From NCBI GenBank assembly GCA_023437345.1, contig JAEZGC010000222.1, positions 1 to 10,042 on the forward strand: DNA of 10,042 nt, in the 5' to 3' direction. This document shows, piece after piece, positions 1-5,179 of this stretch (its first letter is position 1; each line of letters opens with the position of its first letter). Position numbers and translations under genes: made by a program. This DNA comes from Actinomycetes bacterium. GTDB lineage: Bacteria; Actinomycetota; Actinomycetes; Propionibacteriales; Propionibacteriaceae. The notes under the pieces are model-generated. The model saw only the letters and a program-made list of their open reading frames with translations. It was not told the DNA's origin and did not search any database.

Positions 1-889
1 GCTGTCGCTGGTGCTCGGCCCGATCAGTTCGGCGGCCGACCTGCGGCTGCGGCTGGACCGCGCCGAGCACGGCGCGCCGGCGGTCTCGGCGGTCGCCCCG
101 CCCGTACCGACCCCGGCCCGGCCGCGGTTCGAGGTCAGCGAGGAGCTGCCCGACCTCGCCGACGTGGCTACCGCGCAGCAGCCGGCGGTCGACGAGGACA
201 CCCCGCCGCCCTACACCCCGGTGCCGCCACCGCCGGCCTCGCCGGTGGCCCAGGCCAGGCCGTCCCCGGCCGCGGTGGCGTCCGGCCGGCCGAGCCGGCT
301 GGGGCTGTGGATCCTGGCCGGAGCGGTGGGGCTCGTCATGCTGATCGGGGTCATCGTGGCGCTGGTCTCCGGTGGCGGCTCCGGCGACCCGCAACAGACC
401 GAGCCGACCATCCATGCTCCGGTGGCGGTGCCGGTGGTCGCTGTCACCGACTTCGACCCGCGCGCCGACGGCGGCAGCGCCCAGGAGAACCCCAAGCAGG
501 TCGGCCGCGCCATCGACGGCGACCCCAAGACCGCGTGGCGCACCGAGCGCTACCGCCGGCTGCCGACCCTCGGCGGGCTCAAGCCCGGCGTCGGGCTGGT
601 GCTCGACCTCGGGAAGGTGACGTCGGTGAGGCAGGTGCGGCTCACCCTGCTGGGCGGGCCGACGGCTGTTGCGATCCGGGTGCCGGCCGAACCGGCGACC
701 GGCGAGGCACCGATGGAGTCGGAGAATCAGTGGCGCCAGGTGCAGGCCACCGAGGCCGGTCGCGGCGGGTTCGCGCTCGGCTTCAGCGCTGTCCAGACCC
801 GGTACGTGCTGGTCTACCTGACCTCGCTGCCGCCGGTGGAGGACGGCTACTTCCGCGGCGAGATCGCAGAAGTGGAGGTGCTGGGGTGA
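1..889 (+). CDS. C-terminal part of MviN/pseudokinase-type membrane protein (5' end outside window)
   Basis: The reading frame is open from base 2 to a TGA at 887-889, so the start lies upstream. In order it shows a Pro/Ala-rich cytoplasmic linker (about window residues 20-95), one hydrophobic segment (encoded at about 299-375) and then an extracytoplasmic domain. That domain has the pattern AIDGDPKTAWRTERY, then GLKPGVGLVLDLG, then a beta-rich tail. This matches the discoidin-like C-terminal domain that follows the pseudokinase in mycobacterial MviN (Rv3910), which is encoded directly upstream of sigM, as here. In M. tuberculosis the pseudokinase is phosphorylated by PknB and recruits FhaA to control lipid II export. 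I cannot see the MurJ flippase or kinase-like parts, so this could instead be a separate pseudokinase gene. The sigM start codon overlaps its stop codon, which implies one operon. Confidence 0.75.
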   Translation, partial: LSLVLGPISSAADLRLRLDRAEHGAPAVSAVAPPVPTPARPRFEVSEELPDLADVATAQQPAVDEDTPPPYTPVPPPPASPVAQARPSPAAVASGRPSRLGLWILAGAVGLVMLIGVIVALVSGGGSGDPQQTEPTIHAPVAVPVVAVTDFDPRADGGSAQENPKQVGRAIDGDPKTAWRTERYRRLPTLGGLKPGVGLVLDLGKVTSVRQVRLTLLGGPTAVAIRVPAEPATGEAPMESENQWRQVQATEAGRGGFALGFSAVQTRYVLVYLTSLPPVEDGYFRGEIAEVEVLG

Positions 890-1446
890 ACGGCGCCGAC
901 GACAACGCGCTGCTCGCCGCCCACGTCGCGGGCGACCCTGACGCGTTCGCCGAGCTGTTCTCCCGGCACGCCGACCGGCTGTGGGCGCTGGCGCTGCGCA
1001 CCCTGCAGCACCGCGCCGACGCCGAGGAGGTGCTGCAGGAAGCGATGCTGTCGGCGTTCCGGCGGGCCGGCTCCTTCCGCGGCCAGGCCGCGGTGGGCAC
1101 CTGGCTGTACCGGATCGTGCTCAACGCCTGCTTCGATCGGCTGCGGCGGGCGAAGGCCCGTCCGGTCGCCGCCGGGTTCGGCGACGAGATCGTCGCCGGC
1201 CTGCCCAGCGACCAGGCCGGGCCCGAGGAGACAGTGGTGCGCCGCGAGGTGGCCGAGGAGGTGGAGCGGGCGCTGGCCAGGCTCTCTCCCGACCAGCGGG
1301 CGGCGCTGGTCCTCGTCGACCTCGAAGGCCGGTCGGTGGACGAGGCGGCGACCATTCTTGGCTGCGCCCCCGGCACCGTGAAGAGCCGCTGCTCGCGTGG
1401 CCGGGCCCGGCTCGCTCCGCTGCTGAAGCACCTGGTGGAGGCGTGA
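886..1446 (+). CDS. sigM: ECF RNA polymerase sigma factor SigM
   Basis: This 186-residue ECF sigma factor starts at a GTG that overlaps the previous stop (GTGA). A GGAGG at 874-878 lies 7 bases upstream and decides the start; the frame stays open further upstream only as a shadow of the preceding gene. Region 2 spans about residues 20-90, with DAEEVLQEAMLSAFRRAGSF followed by AAVGTWLYRIVLNACFDRLRR, closely matching mycobacterial SigM. Region 4 spans about 120-180, with LSPDQRAALVLVDLEG and the helix-turn-helix ILGCAPGTVKSRCSRGRARL. Family knowledge: it directs RNA polymerase to a small envelope or redox-stress regulon and is normally held by an anti-sigma factor encoded next to it. The upstream MviN-type gene supports the SigM assignment. 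The next gene starts inside this stop codon. Confidence 0.88.
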   Translation: MNGADDNALLAAHVAGDPDAFAELFSRHADRLWALALRTLQHRADAEEVLQEAMLSAFRRAGSFRGQAAVGTWLYRIVLNACFDRLRRAKARPVAAGFGDEIVAGLPSDQAGPEETVVRREVAEEVERALARLSPDQRAALVLVDLEGRSVDEAATILGCAPGTVKSRCSRGRARLAPLLKHLVEA

Positions 1447-1751
1447 TGGGAACCGAGCCGGTGCCGGGTGCGTCCGATCCGGTGTCACCGCCTGCCGAGG
1501 AAGCCATGCCACACCAGCCCGCCGACGACACCGGCCTCCCGCCCGAGGTCGAGGACGCCGTCCAGCAGGTACTCGCCGCCCAGCCCGGACTGCCGATCCC
1601 CCCGGAGGTCCGCACCCGGATCACCGACGCGCTGCGTGCCGAGGCCGCCACCCGCGCCGCCCTGGCCGGCAATGACATCGAGCCGGCTCCGTCCGTCGAC
1701 CAGTTCGGGAAGGCCGCCCGGCCCGTCCGGGAGCACGAAGAACTCTCCTGA
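1446..1751 (+). CDS. Short soluble protein downstream of sigM, possible reduced anti-sigma-like protein
   Basis: This predicted protein has 101 residues. Its ATG at 1446 overlaps the sigM stop codon (ATG within GTGATG), with GGAGG at 1437-1441 only 4 bases away. A second in-frame ATG at 1506 has GAGGA 4 bases upstream and could be the true start, giving 81 residues. The middle part, PGLPIPPEVRTRITDALRAE, resembles the 'PMP-EV-RID-AL' segment of actinobacterial proteins encoded after sigM (the Rv3912/RsmA position). Those proteins normally continue into a membrane helix. Here there is no membrane segment, no zinc-binding HxxxCxxC motif and no cysteine. The chain is acidic and ends soon after that segment. 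It may be a degenerate or soluble modulator of SigM. The homology is from memory of the family pattern, and the function is inferred. Confidence 0.65.
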   Translation: MGTEPVPGASDPVSPPAEEAMPHQPADDTGLPPEVEDAVQQVLAAQPGLPIPPEVRTRITDALRAEAATRAALAGNDIEPAPSVDQFGKAARPVREHEELS

Positions 1752-1780
1752 CCTGTCCCGCGGCGCGCTCCCGGGGTGTG

Positions 1781-1798
1781 CGCCACGCTGCTGTGGCG
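1781..1798 (+). terminator. Possible terminator hairpin after the sigM operon
   Basis: CGCCAC (1781-1786) and GTGGCG (1793-1798) form a perfect 6-bp stem with a 6-base loop, 30 bases after the last stop codon of the sigM operon. No T-tract follows, which is common for actinobacterial terminators but also makes the call weak. A boundary is expected here because the next gene has its own promoter. Confidence 0.35.
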
Positions 1799-1857
1799 GC
1801 CCGCAGAGGGCATCGAATCGGAGGGCTGCCGAGATGCTGCCGGCCGGTTGTGTCGGT

Positions 1858-1886
1858 AACGGTATCGAAATCGTTATCGCACCGAG
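1858..1886 (+). promoter_or_regulatory. LacI-type operator A upstream of the sugar-uptake operon
   Basis: AACGGTATCGAAATCGTT (1858-1875) is an imperfect 18-bp palindrome centred on the CpG of TATCGA, with 7 of 9 base pairs complementary. The 29-base stretch 1858-1886 matches 8649-8677, upstream of the + strand LacI gene, at 24 of 29 positions, including an unbroken CGCACCGAG tail. A central CpG is the hallmark of LacI/PurR-family operators, where the hinge helix inserts leucine. I infer binding by one or both LacI proteins encoded at 7539-9701. Confidence 0.7.
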
Positions 1887-1917
1887 ATATGTTGCGGTTG
1901 ACCGCATACTCGGTGCG
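1878..1917. repeat. Nested inverted repeat around the -35 region
   Basis: CGCACCGAG (1878-1886) and CTCGGTGCG (1909-1917) are perfect 9-base inverted arms. They extend inward as ATATG/CATA with one unpaired base. Inside the loop, CGGT-TG-ACCG (1895-1904) is a second inverted repeat. The structure encloses the candidate -35 box and shares its left arm with operator A. It could be a second protein site or an RNA hairpin if transcription starts further upstream. Confidence 0.55.
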
Positions 1918-1927
1918 CTCTTAGGCT
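1898..1927 (+). promoter_or_regulatory. Sigma-70-type promoter of the sugar-uptake operon
   Basis: TTGACC (1898-1903) and TAGGCT (1922-1927) are separated by 18 bases and match the -35 and -10 consensus at 5 of 6 and 4 of 6 positions. Transcription would start near 1934, giving a leader of about 48 bases that contains the CGAAA/TTTCG palindromes. An alternative -10, TATGTT at 1888-1893, sits just after operator A, in nearly the same relation to the box as the TAGGCT of the LacI promoter at 8678. Confidence 0.55.
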
Positions 1928-1943
1928 GGGGGCGCCTAGCCAC

Positions 1944-1970
1944 TTTCGACCGTGCGGTCGAAACTTTCGA
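1944..1970. promoter_or_regulatory. CGAAA/TTTCG palindrome cluster in the operon leader
   Basis: Two palindromes share one arm. TTTCGACCGTGCGGTCGAAA (1944-1963) is perfect with 9-base arms, and TCGAAACTTTCGA (1958-1970) is perfect with 6-base arms around one base. The second contains CGAAA-N-TTTCG, the form I recall for targets of xylobiose/xylanase regulators such as BxlR in Streptomyces. The cluster lies between the predicted transcription start and the start codon, overlapping the beginning of the ribosome binding site GAGAGG (1969-1974). A bound repressor would act as a roadblock. Confidence 0.6.
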
Positions 1971-1981
1971 GAGGTTCAAGG

Positions 1982-3319
1982 ATGAACAAATCCATGTCAA
2001 GGGGGCTCGCTGGACTCGCCGCAACCGCGGTGGCGCTCGGCCTTGCCGGCTGCTCCCCGGCTCCGAGCCCGGCGCCCTCGCCCAGCGAGACCGGCTCCGC
2101 CGAACCCACCACGTCCGCCCCGGTCGAGCAGGTCACCCTGCGGCTGTGGCACAACGGGACCGCTGATCCCCTGAAGGGCATCTGGGACAAGGCCGCCCGC
2201 GACTTCGAGGCCGCCAACCCCGGCGTCACCATCGAGGCGACCGGCTACCAGAACGAGGAACTGCAGCGGACGCTGATCCCGCAGGCCCTGCAGGCCGGCG
2301 GCGACGCAGCCCCCGACGTCTTCCAGGTCTGGCCCGGCGGCGAGGTTCGCGCCCAGGCCGAGGCCGGCTACCTCAAGGACCTGTCCGCGGGCGCTGCTGA
2401 CACCATCAGCAAGCTCGGTGGCGTGGTCAAGCCGTGGGAGGTCGACGGCAAGCAGTACGGTCTGCCGTTCACCTTCGGCATCACCGGCATCTGGTACAAC
2501 AAGGACCTCTTCGAGAAGGCCGGCATCACCGCCACCCCGAAGACCCTCACCGAGCTCAGCGACGCCGTCGCCAAGCTGAAGGCCATCGACGTCGCCCCGA
2601 TCGCGGTCGGCGCCAAGGACAAGTGGCCGGCCGGTCACTGGTGGTACCAGTTCGCGCTGAACACCTGCTCGGTCGAGACCCTGCAGACCGCCATCCCCGC
2701 GCTCAACTTCGACGATCCGTGCTGGGTCGACGCCGGCAACAAGCTCAAGGAGTTCGTCGCCACTGAGCCGTTCCAGGATGGCTTCCTGGCCACCTCCGCC
2801 CAGCAGGGCGCTGACAGCTCCGCCGGCATGGTCGCCAACGGCAAGGCCGCCATGGAGTTCATGGGCGCCTGGAACGCCGGCCAGATCGGCTCCCTCGCAC
2901 CCGACGCCACGGTCCCCGAGTTCCTGGGCTGGTTCCCGTTCCCGTCGATCCCCGGCACCGCCGGTGACCCGACTGTGACCATGGGTGGCGGCGACGCCTT
3001 CGGTGTCTACAAGGACGCCCCGGACATCGCGGTCAAGTTCGCCGAGTACCTGGTCAGCGACGAGGTCCAGAAGGCCTTCGCCGCCGCCGGTTCCGGCATC
3101 CCGGCCAACCCGGCCGCTGCCGACAGCATCACCGACGAGAACCTCAAGGCGATCGCTGCCGGCCTGGCCGGTTCGTCCTACGTCCAGCTGTGGCTCGACA
3201 GCGCTCTCGGCCCGGAGTTCGGCAACCCGCTGAACGACGCGATCGTGAACCTGATGGGCGGCAAGGGCACTCCTGAGGACATCGTGAAGGCCCTCAAGGA
3301 CACCGCAGCGAAGCTGTAG
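1982..3319 (+). CDS. Sugar ABC transporter substrate-binding lipoprotein (CUT1 family, probably xylobiose/xylo-oligosaccharide)
   Basis: This is a 445-residue extracellular solute-binding protein. The ATG at 1982 is chosen because GAGAGG ends 7 bases upstream and the N-terminus is a clean signal peptide. A charged start is followed by GLAGLAATAVALG and the lipobox LAGC, giving a lipid-anchored Cys24. A Ser/Pro/Thr/Glu-rich flexible linker (about 25-50) precedes the binding fold, which opens with VTLRLWHNGT. It also contains ANPGVTIE, DVFQVWPGG, YGLPFTFGITGIWYNKDLFEKAGI and GKAAMEFMGAW, all typical of family 1 oligosaccharide-binding proteins. C229 and C247 could form a disulfide. It captures sugar outside the membrane and delivers it to the two permeases downstream. 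The substrate is inferred from the GH3 gene and the bxlE-like gene order; other beta-linked oligosaccharides such as cellobiose remain possible. Confidence 0.9.
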   Translation: MNKSMSRGLAGLAATAVALGLAGCSPAPSPAPSPSETGSAEPTTSAPVEQVTLRLWHNGTADPLKGIWDKAARDFEAANPGVTIEATGYQNEELQRTLIPQALQAGGDAAPDVFQVWPGGEVRAQAEAGYLKDLSAGAADTISKLGGVVKPWEVDGKQYGLPFTFGITGIWYNKDLFEKAGITATPKTLTELSDAVAKLKAIDVAPIAVGAKDKWPAGHWWYQFALNTCSVETLQTAIPALNFDDPCWVDAGNKLKEFVATEPFQDGFLATSAQQGADSSAGMVANGKAAMEFMGAWNAGQIGSLAPDATVPEFLGWFPFPSIPGTAGDPTVTMGGGDAFGVYKDAPDIAVKFAEYLVSDEVQKAFAAAGSGIPANPAAADSITDENLKAIAAGLAGSSYVQLWLDSALGPEFGNPLNDAIVNLMGGKGTPEDIVKALKDTAAKL

Positions 3320-3324
3320 TTCAT

Positions 3325-4290
3325 ATGTCCAACACCACAGTGGCAGGGCCCGCGGTCTCCGCGGGCCCTGCCCCCGCCAAGCGGAAGTCGGCGCGCTCGG
3401 GATCGGGCCGCAAGTGGCTGGAGATCGGCATCTTCGCCGGTCCGGCCCTGGTCGTCTTCCTTACGTTTGTGATCCTCCCGGTGGCGCTGGCCGCCGTGTA
3501 CAGCCTGTTCAACTGGAACGGGCTCGGCCCGCTGGAGCGGTTCATCGGCCTCGACAACTACAAAGAGGCCTTCACCGACCCGAACTTCCTGCAGGCGGTC
3601 ACCAACAACTTCTCCATCCTGATCGCCTCGATCCTGATCCAGGGTCCGCTGGCGATCGCGGCAGCCATGCTGCTGAACCGGAAGCTGAAGGGACGCGCGT
3701 TCATCCGCGCCGCGATCTTCGTGCCGTACGTCCTGGCCGAGGTCATCGCAGGCCTGTCGTGGAACCTGCTGCTCTCCCCCAACGGCTTCATCAACGCCCT
3801 GCTCGAGATGGTCGGCCTCGGCGATCTCGCCCGCCCCTGGCTGGGCGACCCGGACATCGCCCTGTGGGTGATGTTCGCCATCATCTCCTGGAAGTACCTC
3901 GGCTTCGCGATCCTGATCATGCTCGCCGGCCTGCAGGGCGTCCCTGAGGAATTGCACGAGGCAGCTGCCATCGACGGCGCCGGCTGGTGGAAGGCGCAGT
4001 GGTACATCACGCTGCCGCTGCTCGGCCCCACCATCAGGATCTGGGTGTTCCTGTCGATGATCGGCTCCCTGCAGCTCTTCGACATGGTGTGGGTGACCAC
4101 CCGCGGCGGACCCCTGAATGCGACCAACACGATGGCCGTGTACATGATCGTCAACGGCCAGACCAGGCCTGGCTACGGCAGCGCCATCGCCGTGATCCTG
4201 TTCGTGATCTCGCTCACCGTCGCGCTGGTGTACCAGCGCCTTGCCATGCGCCGCGACCTCGCCGGCGCCGTCACGAGGGGGGTGCGCTGA
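3325..4290 (+). CDS. Sugar ABC transporter permease 1 (CUT1, MalF/BxlF type)
   Basis: This is a 321-residue inner-membrane permease with about six hydrophobic segments, the first at residues 32-56 after a basic, Ala/Pro-rich cytoplasmic tail. The ATPase-docking EAA loop is clear: EAAAIDGAGWWKAQWYITLP, beginning at E212. The gene starts 5 bases after the binding-protein stop. No convincing Shine-Dalgarno sequence precedes ATG 3325, so translation is probably coupled to the gene before; GTG 3340 is an alternative start. Codons 7-16 contain a perfect 13-bp hairpin (listed separately) that may lower expression relative to the binding protein. The protein forms the heterodimeric channel with the next gene product. 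Substrate as for the binding protein, by inference. Confidence 0.92.
   Translation: MSNTTVAGPAVSAGPAPAKRKSARSGSGRKWLEIGIFAGPALVVFLTFVILPVALAAVYSLFNWNGLGPLERFIGLDNYKEAFTDPNFLQAVTNNFSILIASILIQGPLAIAAAMLLNRKLKGRAFIRAAIFVPYVLAEVIAGLSWNLLLSPNGFINALLEMVGLGDLARPWLGDPDIALWVMFAIISWKYLGFAILIMLAGLQGVPEELHEAAAIDGAGWWKAQWYITLPLLGPTIRIWVFLSMIGSLQLFDMVWVTTRGGPLNATNTMAVYMIVNGQTRPGYGSAIAVILFVISLTVALVYQRLAMRRDLAGAVTRGVR
3343..3371 (+). promoter_or_regulatory. Perfect 13-bp stem-loop in the first codons of the permease gene
   Basis: GCAGGGCCCGCGG (3343-3355) and CCGCGGGCCCTGC (3359-3371) are exact reverse complements around the loop TCT. The stem is nearly all G/C, begins 24 bases after the binding-protein stop codon and lies 18-46 bases into the permease gene. 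Stem-loops between binding-protein and permease genes are a known way to keep excess binding protein, through partial termination or 3'-end mRNA protection. Here it lies inside coding sequence. No T-tract follows. Confidence 0.75.
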
Positions 4291-4291
4291 C

Positions 4292-5179
4292 ATGGCGACC
4301 GCAACCCAGACCGCCACTGACCGGCCCGCACCGGTCCGGGCGAAGACGGCGTTCAGCTGGTCCTCCCCGCTGATCTACGTCATCGCGTACATGATCGTCG
4401 TGATGTCAGTGGTGCCGGTGCTGTACGTGTGGCTGAACGGCTTCCGCACGAACTCCGACATCAACTCCGACCCCGCCGGCTGGCCCAACCCCTGGTCGGT
4501 CCAGAACTACCTGACGGTGCTCGGCTCCGACCGCTTCTGGGGCTCGCTGTTCTCCTCGGGTGTGGTGGCTGTCGGCACCACGGCCGGGGTCTGCGTGCTC
4601 GGCATCATGGCCGCCTTCGTCATCGCCAAGTACACGTTCCGCGGACGCGGTGCGCTGTACGCGCTGTTCGCCGCCGGCCTGATGTTCCCGCTGACCGTCG
4701 CCTCGCTGCCGCTGAACCTGCTGATCCGCAGCCTCGGCCTGCACGGCAGCTTCGCGGGCGTCATCATTCCGCAGATCGCCTTCGCGCTGCCGACGACGAT
4801 CATCATCCTGGTGCCGTTCCTGAGGGCGATCCCCGACGAGCTCGAGGAAGCGGCGGCCATCGACGGGGCCTCCCGGATCGGCTTCTTCTGGCGGATCATG
4901 CTGCCGCTGTCGATGCCGGGCCTGACCACCGTCGGGGTGCTCGCCTTCATCGGGTCGTGGAACGCCTACCTGCTGCCGCTGCTGATCATGGCCGCCGGCG
5001 GCATGCCGCAGAACCTGTGGACGCTGCCGCTGGGGGTCACCCAGTTCGCCACCCAGTACTCGCAGGACACCGGTGCGGTGCTTGCCTACACGTCGCTGTC
5101 CATGCTTCCCGCGCTGCTGTTCTTCATCGCCGCCGAGAAGCGCATCGTGGGCGGTCTGACAGGAGCTGTGAAGGGATGA
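4292..5179 (+). CDS. Sugar ABC transporter permease 2 (CUT1, MalG/BxlG type)
   Basis: This is a 295-residue inner-membrane permease. ATG 4292 follows the previous stop by one base, and a purine-rich GAGGGGGG at 4275-4282 lies 9 bases upstream. About six hydrophobic segments are seen, starting with LIYVIAYMIVVMSVVPVLYV. The MalG-type signature is present: NGFRTNSDI early in the chain, the EAA loop EEAAAIDGASRIGFFWRIML around E186, and FIGSWNAYLLPLLIM afterwards. It pairs with permease 1 to form the channel, and the EAA loop contacts the ATPase, which is not encoded in this window. Its stop overlaps the next start (ATGA), indicating translational coupling to the hydrolase. Confidence 0.93.
   Translation: MATATQTATDRPAPVRAKTAFSWSSPLIYVIAYMIVVMSVVPVLYVWLNGFRTNSDINSDPAGWPNPWSVQNYLTVLGSDRFWGSLFSSGVVAVGTTAGVCVLGIMAAFVIAKYTFRGRGALYALFAAGLMFPLTVASLPLNLLIRSLGLHGSFAGVIIPQIAFALPTTIIILVPFLRAIPDELEEAAAIDGASRIGFFWRIMLPLSMPGLTTVGVLAFIGSWNAYLLPLLIMAAGGMPQNLWTLPLGVTQFATQYSQDTGAVLAYTSLSMLPALLFFIAAEKRIVGGLTGAVKG

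Noticed and set aside
307..885. Longer N-terminal extension of SigM
   Set aside because: It is Arg/Gly-rich and lies within the upstream membrane protein gene; the GTG at 886 has GGAGG at good spacing and matches the usual SigM start.
1834..1980. Possible small coding frame in the control region before the sugar operon
   Set aside because: The stretch is filled with promoter and palindrome signals shared with the other control region, is less GC-rich than the genes around it, and lacks a ribosome binding site for this frame.
3178..4317. Open - strand frame of 379 codons opposite permease 1
   Set aside because: Its composition is rich in Asp/Gly/His/Arg without any fold signal, and the + strand encodes a clear permease.
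4429..5175. Upstream extension of the hydrolase reading frame by about 249 codons
   Set aside because: This stretch overlaps the permease 2 gene in another frame, translates to Arg/Pro/His-rich noise, and the GH3 protein has a clear start at 5176 with a ribosome binding site.
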